64,000 bases of DNA from Armatimonadota bacterium (GCA_016223145.1 JACRPN010000001.1:124001-188000), one strand, 5' to 3'; positions 1 through 9,064 are shown, counted from the first letter of the stretch. Notes: generated by a model from the sequence alone, not told the origin. Program-made: numbers and translations.

Positions 1-103
1 GTATCCGACAGCACAAGTACTCAAACGCCTCTGATTCAGGCATCTCCGGGGAAGGCCCCGAGGCCTCGGCAATGGCTGCACGAAGGTCCGCTTCTTGGCT
101 CAA
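1..103 (-). CDS. hypothetical protein, cut by window edge
   Basis: An open minus-strand frame runs off the left edge. It reads as acidic, Ala/Glu-rich protein-like sequence (SQEADLRAAIAEASG and onward). The frame stays open back to a TAG at 178-176, but no ATG or GTG lies in that stretch, so the only usual start is TTG at 103. Residues upstream of that TTG also look coding (GIYTQQGKIITFGYKYL), so this may be the remnant of a gene that has lost its own start. The function is not recognised, and the call rests only on the open frame and the composition. Confidence 0.3.
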   Translation of the reverse strand, partial: MSQEADLRAAIAEASGPSPEMPESEAFEYLCCRI

Positions 104-203
104 ATACTTGTACCCAAATGTAATGATCTTTCCTTGCTGAGTGTAAATGCCGAATCCCTTACCCTTAACAGAGATCTATGGGCCCTGGGTGCCATCCGGC
201 AAG

Positions 204-264
204 CCACCCTCCGGGTGGGGATACCTTCAACTCCTGGAACGGGGTGCCTTCCCGATAATCGGGA
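204..264. repeat. two small palindromes next to the Y1 transposase
   Basis: Two perfect short hairpins lie just beyond the 3' end of the transposase gene: a 6-bp stem at 204-209/213-218 and a 7-bp stem centred on 257 (250-256/258-264). REP-associated Y1 transposases are known to act on or near such palindromes. The link here is inference from position only. Confidence 0.4.
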
Positions 265-331
265 TGCTCTTGGAGTAATCTCCCAAACTGCACACAACCC
301 AATCATACTGAATGCTCCTAGCGAAACGGCC

Positions 332-913
332 TCAAATGGTTTCAACCGGGCACCTGTCCACCTCGAACGGCCACGGAGGGAGGCACTCGTAGAATCGGTA
401 GGAAGACCAGGGCCATTCGTCCGGCCTCTCACAGAGCCCTCTGGCAACTGGGTTGCCATGGATGTAGGCGATGCAGGCATAGGTGGAGTTCGAGCTCCAC
501 AGATTCCGGTCGTAGCCCTTGCCCTCCTGCCAGAACCGGGCCCCAACCCTGGCTTTCTCCACGATTCGAAGCTCGTGCAGCATGGAAGTGTCGTTCTGCC
601 GAAGCCAGGAAAGGGCCCGGAAAGCAGACTTCTGCCTGAAGCTCGAACGTATTCTCTCGATCGAATAGGACTCCTGATTCGGCTTGAGCAGTAGATGCAG
701 GTGCTCCGGCATCAACACGTAGGCCCAGACTTGAAGGTCAAACTCACTCCTGACCTCATCCAGCACATCGAGCATAGTCCTTCGGACCTCGTCGTGCTGG
801 ATCAATGGAAGTCTCTTGAAGCAGGAAAGAGTGAGCTCGTGGGCATGCCGAGGTTCGTTCCAGTCCACCCTCTGGCCAAGCTCTCTCACCACGGCTGGAT
901 GTTGCTTTCTCAT
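332..913 (-). CDS. REP-associated tyrosine (Y1) transposase
   Basis: About 193 residues. It has the core of the Y1_Tnp/IS200-like HUH superfamily: a strand ending in MPEHLHLLL that supplies the His-x-His metal site, and the conserved C-terminal block YIHGNPVARGL followed by DEWPWSSYRFY. RAYT enzymes are single-copy, domesticated relatives of IS200/IS605 transposases that cleave palindromic REP-type sequences. The frame extends to a start at 961, but the ATG at 913 (MRKQHPAVV) gives the usual family N-terminus. No partner tnpB and no classical IS ends are visible. Small palindromes lie just downstream, and REP-like palindrome pairs occur elsewhere in the window near 10.1 kb. Confidence 0.85.
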   Translation of the reverse strand: MRKQHPAVVRELGQRVDWNEPRHAHELTLSCFKRLPLIQHDEVRRTMLDVLDEVRSEFDLQVWAYVLMPEHLHLLLKPNQESYSIERIRSSFRQKSAFRALSWLRQNDTSMLHELRIVEKARVGARFWQEGKGYDRNLWSSNSTYACIAYIHGNPVARGLCERPDEWPWSSYRFYECLPPWPFEVDRCPVETI

Positions 914-1181
914 CAAGGAGCAACTCCAATAGCACCACCCATGAAGGGTGGAGGCACCCACCTACTTCCCATCAAAGGGTATTCCCACTCGTCACTACTC
1001 CAGTTGACAAACGCCACTCCCAAGCGCCTCGTCTAGATGAGCTCCCCATAGCAACCCACCCTTCCTCAATATCGCCATGCCTAAAGTACTGGATTTCCCG
1101 AAGTGGAGAAGTATTTGGAGGATTTCGAGGACGCGTGGTCCATCCTTGCCTGCCGAAAACGCGGTGGCAAGCTCAGCCCCA

Positions 1182-1760
1182 TCACTTCGGATACCGAAAG
1201 TGCCCGGTGATCTTCCAGGTGGTCAGGCAGTCCTCTTCCTTCGGGGTCCAGAGGTTGTGGATGACGAACGGGATGCCGCTGGGGTTCTTCTTGTCCGTGA
1301 CGATCCCGCAGTGATCCAGTCCGCTTTCGAGCTTCCAGGTGACCACATCGCCGGGCTTCCACCAGCCGATGCTTGGCGGGGAGGTGTCCTTCGTGAGCGT
1401 GAGGCCGTGTCGCTTGAAGAAGACCATCTGGTTCGGCACGCGGCGGTGGTCAATGCTCGCGTCCGCGCCCTGCTGGCCCGGGTACTTCGGATAGGCGCCC
1501 GGCGCTTTCAGCTTGTCCGCGTGGATCAGCTTCTGAAGGTCGTAGCCCGCTTTCCTGAGGGCCCGAATCACGACGTCTGTGCACACGCCCTTGTCCTTCG
1601 GCACGTCGCCACCGGGGTAGCGGATCTTGACGTAGCCGGGGCTGTAGGTGGTCCCCCAAGTGAGCTGCTCCCTGGCGCCAATGACGATCTGCTGTGCGGC
1701 CGTTGGGCGGTTGCTTTGGGCACCGCTCATTGCCACGAAACAGACCGCCGCATAGATCAC
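1182..1760 (-). CDS. DUF1287 family exported protein
   Basis: 192 residues matching the DUF1287 (YijF-like) family: an N-terminal hydrophobic export signal, then the family blocks CTDVVIRALR (with the conserved Cys-Thr-Asp), DHRRVPNQMVFFKRHG, and GDVVTWKLESGLDHCGIV. The fold is thought to be related to NlpC/P60-like cysteine hydrolases with the Cys of CTD and the His of DHCGIV, but no activity is established here. The start is GTG; a TAGAAT hexamer ends six bases before it, so the mRNA is probably leaderless. It stands alone between the Y1 transposase and the sugar transporter operon. Confidence 0.8.
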   Translation of the reverse strand: MIYAAVCFVAMSGAQSNRPTAAQQIVIGAREQLTWGTTYSPGYVKIRYPGGDVPKDKGVCTDVVIRALRKAGYDLQKLIHADKLKAPGAYPKYPGQQGADASIDHRRVPNQMVFFKRHGLTLTKDTSPPSIGWWKPGDVVTWKLESGLDHCGIVTDKKNPSGIPFVIHNLWTPKEEDCLTTWKITGHFRYPK

Positions 1761-1766
1761 GGGAGC

Positions 1767-1772
1767 ATTCTA
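1767..1772 (-). promoter_or_regulatory. leaderless-type -10 element (TAGAAT)
   Basis: TAGAAT ends six bases before the GTG of the DUF1287 gene. No Shine-Dalgarno sequence fits in the gap, so transcription probably starts at or next to the start codon. No clear -35 is visible. Confidence 0.6.
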
Positions 1773-1935
1773 TCCGGCGGTCTTGTTCGCCCACGTCGCG
1801 ACTGGACCAAATCGCGTTCTCAATGCTATTCCAGGCGCCAGCCCGGAGCTTTCTCGCAAAGGCGCAAAGAATCGCAAAGGAACGCAGAGGAACGACTGTG
1901 AGGACTCGGAGGAACGTTATTCCGAATGAGCAAAT

Positions 1936-1978
1936 CCTTATTCGCTATTCGTCAATCGTCAATCGCAAATCGTAAATC
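1936..1978. repeat. degenerate heptamer tandem repeat
   Basis: Units such as TTCGTCA, ATCGTCA, ATCGCAA and ATCGTAA follow each other in the gap after the permease operon. This is one of several short degenerate tandem repeat tracts in the window's intergenic spaces. Confidence 0.6.
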
Positions 1979-1981
1979 CCT

Positions 1982-2950
1982 CTACCCCTCCGCCAGCTTG
2001 CCCTTCGACTCCAGTGTGCGCTGGATCAGGATGAACGCCAGCAGCAGTGCGCCGATGAAGATCTTGGTCCACCAAGAGTTGAGCGTGCCCTGAAAGGTGA
2101 TGGCGGTCTGGATGATCCCGAGGATCAAGACTCCCAGGAACGTGCCGAACACCGAGCCATAACCACCGCTCAGAAGGGTGCCGCCGATGACCACCGCCGC
2201 GATGACGTCGAGCTCCATCCCGACGCCCGAAATCGGGTTTCCGCTGCCGAGGGCGATCGAATACAGCAGCCCTCCCAGCGCCGCACAGAGGCCCGATAGG
2301 GCATAGACCTTCACAGTGGTGGAGCGCACCGGCAGCCCCATCAAATGCGCCGAGGCCGCGCTGCCGCCCAGGGCATACACAGTCCGCCCAAACCGCGATT
2401 GCCGCGCCACCAGGATGCCGGTAACGAGCACGGCGAGAAACACCAAACTCACCAGTGGGAGCTTGCCGTCGCCTGGCATTCGGATCGCGAAATCGGTCCA
2501 AGACTTGAACATAGGGTCGCGGATGCTGATGGCGTCGTTGCTCACGATCAGCGCTAGGCCCCGGCAGAGGAACAATCCGGAAAGCGTGACCAGAAACGGC
2601 GCCAGCTTGAACTTGGCGACCAGCAACCCCTGCAACACTCCGAGCGCGAGACCGAGCGCCAGTACCACCAGGCAAGCAAAGACCGCCGACTGGTGGGCGC
2701 GCTCCATCAGGTGGGCCGCCAGGATGCCCGCGAAGCCCGCCATCGCTCCTACGCTCAGGTCGATCCCGCCGGTCAGGATCACAAACGTCATTCCGACCGC
2801 GATCACGCCGAGGTAGGCATTTTCCGAGATCAGGTCCAGCGCGACCCGAACCGAAGCGAACCCAGGGAACTGCCACGCGCAGACCCCATAAAGAAGGAGG
2901 CACACGGCGAACGTGGCCAACACCGGGTTGCGCCGAAAGTCGAACCGCAT
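1982..2950 (-). CDS. yjfF: sugar ABC transporter permease (YjfF-like)
   Basis: 322 residues with about nine membrane segments and the BPD_transp_2 signature of ribose/galactofuranose-type permeases (GMTFVILTGGIDLSVG, then GGTLLSGGYGSVFGTFLG). The best family match by eye is YjfF, the second permease of the galactofuranose importer. The ATG at 2950 shares its A with the TGA stop of the preceding permease (TGATG), so translation is coupled. The frame could begin at 3004, but that would overlap the neighbour by 55 bases. Last gene of the transporter operon. Confidence 0.88.
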   Translation of the reverse strand: MRFDFRRNPVLATFAVCLLLYGVCAWQFPGFASVRVALDLISENAYLGVIAVGMTFVILTGGIDLSVGAMAGFAGILAAHLMERAHQSAVFACLVVLALGLALGVLQGLLVAKFKLAPFLVTLSGLFLCRGLALIVSNDAISIRDPMFKSWTDFAIRMPGDGKLPLVSLVFLAVLVTGILVARQSRFGRTVYALGGSAASAHLMGLPVRSTTVKVYALSGLCAALGGLLYSIALGSGNPISGVGMELDVIAAVVIGGTLLSGGYGSVFGTFLGVLILGIIQTAITFQGTLNSWWTKIFIGALLLAFILIQRTLESKGKLAEG

Positions 2951-3924
2951 CAGGCCCTCGCCCCCTTGAGCTTGCCCCGCAGTTCTGGAGATTGAAGCAG
3001 GCAAACCGCGACCACGACAAGCGCCTTGACGACGTAGGTCAGGTCGGCGGAGACGCCGCGCGTGTTGATGGTGGTCGTCAGGGCCTGCATCAGAAGCGCG
3101 CCCAGGATCGATCCGGCAAGGTTGAATCGCCCCCCAGCCAGCGACGTGCCCCCGATAGCCACTGAGAGGATGGCGTCGAGCTCGAGATAGAGGCCGCTTG
3201 CGTTGGCGTCGGCGGCCTTGATGTCTGCGGCTGCCACGACCCCCGCGATGCCCGCTCCAAGGGCGCAGGCCACATAAGCAAAGCCGATGATCTGCCGGGT
3301 CGAAACGCCTGCGATCCGTGCGGCGGTCTCATTGCTTCCGGTAGCTTCCACCATCAGTCCGAGGGCGGTCCGGCGCACCAAGAGAATGACGAGGCCCACG
3401 AATCCAAGCGCGATCCAAACTGGATTGGGAACCAGAAGGCTGGCGCCCGATCCCAGGGCGATCAGGCTGGGATTGTCGAAGTTGATGATCTGTCCGCTGG
3501 TCAGGAGTTGTGCTGCGCCTCGCCCCGCTACCATGAGCAGCAGCGTCGCCACAATCGGCTGAATCTTGAATCGGCCCACGAGCAAGGCGTTCCATAGCCC
3601 GCACAGCACCGCCGCGGCCAGTCCCGCCAAGACAGCGGCAGGCATGGTCTGGGGCAGATGGAGCGAGGTGATCAGGCTCCCCTCGGGCCGGGCGATGACG
3701 CACGCGGCCACCGCGCCTCCGATTGCCATGACCGCCCCAACCGAGAGGTCCACGCCGCCCGTGGCGATGACCAGCGTCATTCCAGCCGCCAAAAGGAGCA
3801 CCGGCACGGCGCGGTTCAAGATGTCGATCAGGCTGCCGAAGAGCCGCCCATCTTGGATGCCGATCGAGAAGAAATCGGGCGTCAGGAGCAAATTGAATCC
3901 GAGCACCAACAGGATGCCGAGCAC
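2950..3924 (-). CDS. ytfT: sugar ABC transporter permease (YtfT-like)
   Basis: About 324 residues, a multi-pass inner-membrane permease with the family block GMTLVIATGGVDLSVGA and the later GGTSLAGGRFNLAGSILG. It pairs with YjfF to form the channel. The start is uncertain: GTG at 3924 is the first standard start, but the hydrophobic sequence continues upstream through a CTG codon, better spaced behind a GAGG at the end of the ATPase gene; no ATG is available in frame. It follows the ATPase gene by about 23 bases. Confidence 0.88.
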   Translation of the reverse strand: MLGILLVLGFNLLLTPDFFSIGIQDGRLFGSLIDILNRAVPVLLLAAGMTLVIATGGVDLSVGAVMAIGGAVAACVIARPEGSLITSLHLPQTMPAAVLAGLAAAVLCGLWNALLVGRFKIQPIVATLLLMVAGRGAAQLLTSGQIINFDNPSLIALGSGASLLVPNPVWIALGFVGLVILLVRRTALGLMVEATGSNETAARIAGVSTRQIIGFAYVACALGAGIAGVVAAADIKAADANASGLYLELDAILSVAIGGTSLAGGRFNLAGSILGALLMQALTTTINTRGVSADLTYVVKALVVVAVCLLQSPELRGKLKGARA

Positions 3925-3947
3925 GGGCCAAATCAGGGGGGAGCGCC

Positions 3948-5450
3948 TCAGTCCGGGCCCCCCGACGCCAGCGCCTGCATGACCGACGCCTCGTTCACTT
4001 CAGCGCCCTCCAATTGGGCGCAGAGCCTGCGCTCACGAAAAACATACACGGGGTTCGAAACGCGCACGACTTCCGGGATCTCCGAGGAAACGAACACGAA
4101 CGCCATCCCCTGGCCCCTGAGCCGCTCGATTTCCGACATGATCTCAAACTTGGCGCCCACGTCGATGCCGCGGGTGGGCTCATCGAGAAGGAGAAGCTTG
4201 GGGTCGGCAATCAGCCAGCGGGCAAGCAGCGCCTTCTGTTGGTTGCCGCCGCTGAGCTCCTGGATGGGCTTCGCCGAATCCGGCGTGGCGATGCGAAGTT
4301 GGGCGATCATGCCGTCGACCAGGGCCTGGCGCTGCTTGCGCCCGATGGGCCGGAACCAGCCGCGCTTGGCCTGAACTGCAAGCAAGATGTTCTCTGCGAC
4401 GCTGAGTTCCGGCAGGATGCCCTGCGCCTTGCGATCCTCGGGGCAGAGCCCAAGGCCCTGCCGGATCGCCGATCGGATCGAGGATCGACGGCCGAGGGAG
4501 ATATGGCCGGTAGTGGGCCGGTCGATTCCGTAGAGCAGACGAACGGTCTCGGTTCTGCCGGAGCCCAGAAGACCCGCGAAGCCGACGGTCTGTCCGGCCC
4601 TCACCTCAAGCGTCACGCCCTGTACGCTCTTATCGCGCCCCAAACCCGACGCTGAAAGGAGGACCTCACCCGAGGTGGAAGTCCGCTTCTCGGAGGCCGA
4701 GGTCTCGAATTCGGCGGGGTCGCGACCGGTCATCGCGCCAACAAGCCGCAAGCGGCCGAGCGCCAGCGGGGTCTCCTCGACCACCTTCTTGCCGTTACGA
4801 AGCACCGTAATCCGGTCGCAGACCTCATAGACCTGGTCGAGGAAGTGGGTCACAAACACGATCCCCATGCCTTCGTCGCGGAGCGAGCGCATCACCTCGA
4901 ACAGGCGCTCGACCTCATGCCGATCGAGGCTCGAAGTGGGCTCATCGAGGATCAGAACCTTGGCGTTGACGTCGAGAGCCCTTGCGATCGCGGCTAACTG
5001 CTGAATAGCGGTGGAGCAAGAGCCTATCGGTTCCTTCACATCGATTTCAGTCCCCACACGCTTCAGCGCAAATGCTGCGCGCTCGCGGACTTCGCCCCAA
5101 CGAATCCCTAACGGCCCACGCGGTTCGCGCCCCAGGCAGATGTTCTCCGCGACCGAAAGGTTCGGCGCGAGATTGAGCTCCTGGTACACCGTGCTGATGC
5201 CGAGCCGGACCGCGTGAGAGGGCGAGGCCGGGTGGACCTCGTTCCCTTCGAGCAGGATCGCTCCGGAATCGAAGCTCTGCGCGCCGGTGATCCCCTTGAT
5301 GAGCGTGGATTTGCCGGCTCCGTTCTCACCGAGTAGGGCGTGAATCTCGCCTGCTCGGACCGTGAAGTCCACGCCGTCCAGCGCCAGCAGGCCCGGGAAG
5401 CGTTTCGTTACTTCCCGCGCCTGCAAGACGGGCTGGGTCTGGTCCGCCAT
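3948..5450 (-). CDS. ytfR: sugar ABC transporter ATP-binding protein (YtfR/RbsA-like)
   Basis: 500 residues with two fused ABC domains, as is usual for ribose/galactofuranose-class transporters. The N-terminal half has Walker A GENGAGKST (near residue 41) and Walker B VLILDEPTSSLD. The C-terminal half has the degenerate Walker A (GLLGSGRTE), signature LSGGNQQK and Walker B LLLLDEPTRGID. It energises the YtfT-YjfF permease pair at the inner face of the membrane. It begins 6 bases after the GH127 stop codon, so the glycosidase and the ATPase are almost certainly cotranscribed. Confidence 0.92.
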   Translation of the reverse strand: MADQTQPVLQAREVTKRFPGLLALDGVDFTVRAGEIHALLGENGAGKSTLIKGITGAQSFDSGAILLEGNEVHPASPSHAVRLGISTVYQELNLAPNLSVAENICLGREPRGPLGIRWGEVRERAAFALKRVGTEIDVKEPIGSCSTAIQQLAAIARALDVNAKVLILDEPTSSLDRHEVERLFEVMRSLRDEGMGIVFVTHFLDQVYEVCDRITVLRNGKKVVEETPLALGRLRLVGAMTGRDPAEFETSASEKRTSTSGEVLLSASGLGRDKSVQGVTLEVRAGQTVGFAGLLGSGRTETVRLLYGIDRPTTGHISLGRRSSIRSAIRQGLGLCPEDRKAQGILPELSVAENILLAVQAKRGWFRPIGRKQRQALVDGMIAQLRIATPDSAKPIQELSGGNQQKALLARWLIADPKLLLLDEPTRGIDVGAKFEIMSEIERLRGQGMAFVFVSSEIPEVVRVSNPVYVFRERRLCAQLEGAEVNEASVMQALASGGPD

Positions 5451-5456
5451 AGGTTG

Positions 5457-7820
5457 TTAATCGTCCTGGGTCAGGACCCGCCACTCGTGGACGCCCACCG
5501 ACCAGCGTGGCTGCAGCTTCATGACTAGGCGGATGGCTTTGGTCTTCACGACAGGGAACGACACCTTGATCCAGCGATCCAGGTCCTTGGAGTAGCCATC
5601 CGACGCGATCGGCTTCCAGCTTGCGCCGTCTTGGACCTCGATGTGCCACTCGGCCGGTGGACGGCACTCGCCAAAGCCTGTGTCATCGAACCAGTAAAGC
5701 TCCACGCCGTTCACGTTTTCAGCCTCCGAAAACGTGTACTGCACCCACTCGCTCGTGCCCTTATGGGGCCAAAAGTGGCAAAGCTGGCCGGGATGCTTGT
5801 TCGACCCTGCAATCTCCTTGCCGTCGTTGATCGCTGACGGATCGGCATTTCCGCTGGTGAAGGAGAGCGTGACCCTGGCATTCCGCTCCGGCCCACCAGG
5901 CACTTCGACGGGAGGCGCGCCCCGCAGCCAGACCGCCATCGCGCCGGCCTTGCGGTTGTCCCAGGCGTAGTAGGGGATCGCCTTGATCGGCACCTGCTTG
6001 GGCGCCTGGAGGTTCTGATAGAGCTTGCCGCGCCATGACGATTCCGGGGCCATGCGAGCGTTGCCCTGAAGCACGGTCACACCGCCGAGGATCGGCTCTG
6101 ACTTCGGCGCCAGGGCCGCATCGAGCGGCATGTAGATCTTGTCGAAGTCCACGGGGTTGTCCACGCCTTCTAGGCAGTAAAGGAGTGGCCCGCGCTGAAG
6201 GGCGAACATTCCGGAGACGTCCTTGGCATTGGGGTTGGCCGATACCCGCTGAACGCTCATCGGGAAGGTGATGGTGAACTTATCGCCGTTCTTCCACGCC
6301 CGCCCCAGTTCGATGTAGCCGTTTCGGACCTTGGGCTGAAGCCGCTTGCCGTTCATTTGCGCCTGCCATCCCGTCGCCCAGGAGGGGACCCGCACGTTCA
6401 GACCGGGGGTCCTACCTTTGGCGGTAGGAACCAGGAGGATCGTGCCGCCCCAAGGATAGGTCGTCACCACTTTCGCCGAGATTCGGTTGCCCGGCGAGAG
6501 GTCGGTGCTCACCGAACCGTTGGCAAACAGATTCACATAAAGCGCGTCGCTGGACTTGGCATACATATAGCTGCCGATGCTCGCGATGGTGCGCGTGACG
6601 TTCGGCGGGCAGCAGGCGCATCCGAACCACTCAGAGCGGTGGTGGCCGCCTCGGCTGGCGAGGGGGTTGGTGTAATAGAAGTGCGTACCCTCCAGCGAGA
6701 CACCAGCGAGAAACCCATTGTAGAGCGAGCGTTCGACGTAGTCCCAATAGGTGGCGTCGGCTTCGAGCAGACCCATCCGGTGGTTCCACATCGCCATCGC
6801 AACCGACGCGCAGGTTTCTTGGTAGGCTGAATGGGTGGGCAGGTCGTAGTCCACGGTAAAGCCTTCATTGCTTCCCGAGGGCCCGATTCCGCCGGTCACA
6901 AACATCCTCTTGAAGGCGGTGTTGCGCCAGACCTTGCCGAGCATGGGCTTCAGGGTTTGGTCTCCCGAATAGCGCGCGTAGTCTGCCGCGCCGCTGAGCA
7001 GATAGGCCGCACGGACCGCGTGGCCCTTGATCTCTTTGTGGTCGCGCAGGGGCACGTCGTCCTGCCAGTAGGTGCCGTCGAACCGATCCTTCGGGATGTG
7101 CTTCTCATCGGCAAAGAACCGGATGCCCCGGTTGTTCAGGAAGAAGGCCGAGAGATCGAAATAACGCTGTTGCCCGGTGACCCTCCAGAGCTTGAAGAGG
7201 GCTTGCTCGATCTCAGGGTGGCCCGGATAGCCCATTCGCTTGCCTGGCCCATCGCCAAAGGTCGCGCAGAGGAGATCGGCGAACTTCGTAGCGACGTTCA
7301 GGAGGTTCTTCTTGCCGGTGGCGCGGTAATGGGCAGCGGCCGCTTCGAAGAGGTGGCCCGCGCAGTAGAGTTCGTGGTTGTCGGCGAGGTTGGTGAAGCG
7401 CTTGTCGAGGCCATTGATGATGTAGTAGGTGTTCAGATAGCCGTCGGGCTGCTGGGCGGCGGCGATGCGAGCAATGATGCTGTCCACCCGCCTGTCGAGC
7501 GCAGGATCGTTTTGTTCATCGAGCGCATAGGCAGCCGCTTCAAGGCACTTGTACACGTCGGAATCGTTGAAGACGTAGCCTTCGTATCCGGACTTTGCCC
7601 CTTTGGCGGCCAGGTCGAAGTTCCTCATCCGCCCCGTCTTTTCGCATTGCTCGAACGTGTGCGGGATCGAGATCAGGCGGTTTGTCTTCTGCCTGGGAGC
7701 CCAAAAGGCGTCCTCGATCTTGACGTCGGTGAAGGGAACTTCGGAGAGTCCGTGGATGGGCGTTTGCACCAGATTCAATGCCAAGCCGAGCGAAAGAAGT
7801 GTCACCATACGCAACCTCAC
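5457..7820 (-). CDS. GH127 beta-L-arabinofuranosidase family protein
   Basis: 787 residues: a signal peptide (about 1-24), then the GH127 (former DUF1680) alpha/alpha-barrel. The catalytic zinc-cysteine site of this family is recognisable: an E-x-C motif in YQETCASV and a double cysteine in GCACCPPN, equivalent to Glu338/Cys340 and Cys417/Cys418 of the Bifidobacterium enzyme HypBA1. The last 150 residues look like a discoidin/galactose-binding beta-sandwich (VNGVELYWFDDTG). It sits inside a furanose-type ABC transporter operon, which supports release of L-arabinofuranose followed by import. A GAGG Shine-Dalgarno-like site lies upstream of the start, so this gene has a normal leader. Confidence 0.88.
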   Translation of the reverse strand: MRLRMVTLLSLGLALNLVQTPIHGLSEVPFTDVKIEDAFWAPRQKTNRLISIPHTFEQCEKTGRMRNFDLAAKGAKSGYEGYVFNDSDVYKCLEAAAYALDEQNDPALDRRVDSIIARIAAAQQPDGYLNTYYIINGLDKRFTNLADNHELYCAGHLFEAAAAHYRATGKKNLLNVATKFADLLCATFGDGPGKRMGYPGHPEIEQALFKLWRVTGQQRYFDLSAFFLNNRGIRFFADEKHIPKDRFDGTYWQDDVPLRDHKEIKGHAVRAAYLLSGAADYARYSGDQTLKPMLGKVWRNTAFKRMFVTGGIGPSGSNEGFTVDYDLPTHSAYQETCASVAMAMWNHRMGLLEADATYWDYVERSLYNGFLAGVSLEGTHFYYTNPLASRGGHHRSEWFGCACCPPNVTRTIASIGSYMYAKSSDALYVNLFANGSVSTDLSPGNRISAKVVTTYPWGGTILLVPTAKGRTPGLNVRVPSWATGWQAQMNGKRLQPKVRNGYIELGRAWKNGDKFTITFPMSVQRVSANPNAKDVSGMFALQRGPLLYCLEGVDNPVDFDKIYMPLDAALAPKSEPILGGVTVLQGNARMAPESSWRGKLYQNLQAPKQVPIKAIPYYAWDNRKAGAMAVWLRGAPPVEVPGGPERNARVTLSFTSGNADPSAINDGKEIAGSNKHPGQLCHFWPHKGTSEWVQYTFSEAENVNGVELYWFDDTGFGECRPPAEWHIEVQDGASWKPIASDGYSKDLDRWIKVSFPVVKTKAIRLVMKLQPRWSVGVHEWRVLTQDD

Positions 7821-7845
7821 GGGTCTGCCCTAAGACCCAGGCTCA

Positions 7846-7851
7846 TTATAA
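7846..7851 (-). promoter_or_regulatory. -10-like TATAAT upstream of GH127
   Basis: TATAAT on the minus strand, about 25 bases before the GH127 start, followed by a GAGG ribosome-binding site. This is a conventional leadered promoter, unlike the leaderless pattern seen at many other genes here. Confidence 0.4.
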
Positions 7852-7887
7852 CGAAGGGTCGGGCTAGCGGGCGCGGCGGAGAGTGTA

Positions 7888-7995
7888 GGGGTTGAGGAGA
7901 TTAGGAGACGAGGAGATTAAGGGATGAAGAGATGAGGGGATGATGAGGTGATCGGGCTCCTATCTCCTTATCTCTTCATCTCCTCATCCCCTCAA
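7888..7995. repeat. purine/pyrimidine tandem repeats forming an inverted pair
   Basis: A run of GAGGAGATTAGGAGACGAGGAG-type units on the + strand is followed by TATCTCCTTATCTCTTCATCTCC-type units, the reverse complement of the first half. The RNA could fold into a long imperfect hairpin. It separates the binding-protein gene from the GH127 gene in the operon, so it may limit read-through. Confidence 0.6.
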
Positions 7996-8003
7996 GCCCC
8001 CCC

Positions 8004-9008
8004 TCAGTACTTCCGCGTAGGCAGCACCTTGGCAGCGTTCGTCGCGTCGAAAAGGTCGTCCTTGATGATCGTTCGCTTCTCCAGCGGCTTCTTGGCCATA
8101 AGGGCGTCGATCGCGTCGAAGAGGAACGGGCCAAGGAGCGGGTTGCACTCCACGCTGCAGTTCAGCTTGCCGTCCACGATGGCTTGAAGCGCATCGCGGA
8201 TGCCGTCGATCGAGACGACCATGATGTCCTTGCCCGGCTTCTTGCCAGCCTCTTCGATGGCCTGGATCGCGCCGATCGCCATGTCGTCGTTATGGGCGAA
8301 GAGCACGTTGATCTTGGCCCCGTCGGGACTTTTGAGCAAGGCCTCCATCACCTGCTTTCCGTTCGCGCGCTTGAAGTCGCCGGTCTGCGAGAACACGATC
8401 TTCATGCCCGGGTTCTTGGCGAGCACCTCTTCAAAGCCCTTCTTGCGGTCGTTCGCGGGGGCGCTGCCAGGGGTACCGGTGAGTTCGGCGATGACCGCCT
8501 TGCCACCCGTGGCCTTGGCGAGCCATTCAGCCGCGCGTCGGCCCTCTTCGATGAAGTCGCTGCCGAGGAAAGTTACATAAAGGTCGTCAGGCACATCTGG
8601 ACGGCGATCCGAGACGACGACAGGAATCCCGGCTTCCTTGGCTTCCTTCAGGACAGGCTCCCAACCGGCTTCGACGACCGGCGAGAAGGCGATGACGTCC
8701 ACTTTCTGAGCGATGAAGCTCTTGATCGCCTTGATCTGATTCTCTTGCTTCTGCTGGGCGTCCACGAACTTAAGGTCGATCCCACGGGCCTTGGCTTCCG
8801 ACTGGATCGACTCCGTATTGGCGGTGCGCCAAGCGCTCTCCGCTCCGATCTGCGAAAAGCCCACGACCAGCTTCTTCTTCTCGCCTCCGCCTGCATCGGC
8901 CCCGCCGCCTGCGGCGCCCGAATCCGTTCCTCCACCCGAGCCACAGCCCACCAGGGCGAGTGCCAAAACCGTCGCGCCGAAAGCGCCTTTCCAAGAGATC
9001 TTCATCAT
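8004..9008 (-). CDS. ytfQ: sugar ABC transporter substrate-binding lipoprotein (YtfQ-like)
   Basis: About 334 residues. The N-terminus is a lipoprotein signal ending in the lipobox LVGC, followed by a Gly/Ala/Asp-rich linker. The body is a Peripla_BP_4 fold: VVGFSQIGAESAWRTANT matches the YtfQ N-terminal strand, and VLFAHNDDMAIGAIQAIE and VVSIDGIRDAL match the hinge and sugar-contact regions. It should capture a furanose or related sugar for YtfR/YtfT/YjfF. The start at 9008 has GGAG seven bases upstream; longer frames are shadows. It begins the operon and is separated from GH127 by a repeat-filled gap. Confidence 0.9.
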   Translation of the reverse strand: MMKISWKGAFGATVLALALVGCGSGGGTDSGAAGGGADAGGGEKKKLVVGFSQIGAESAWRTANTESIQSEAKARGIDLKFVDAQQKQENQIKAIKSFIAQKVDVIAFSPVVEAGWEPVLKEAKEAGIPVVVSDRRPDVPDDLYVTFLGSDFIEEGRRAAEWLAKATGGKAVIAELTGTPGSAPANDRKKGFEEVLAKNPGMKIVFSQTGDFKRANGKQVMEALLKSPDGAKINVLFAHNDDMAIGAIQAIEEAGKKPGKDIMVVSIDGIRDALQAIVDGKLNCSVECNPLLGPFLFDAIDALMAKKPLEKRTIIKDDLFDATNAAKVLPTRKY

Positions 9009-9064
9009 GGTTACTCCGTGCCCCGAGTGTAGCACCGGCACCTTGCAGGCGTCACAATGCTCCT

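Noticed and set aside
6831-7895. A 354-residue + strand frame
   Set aside because: Antisense shadow of the GH127 gene; no domain features of its own.
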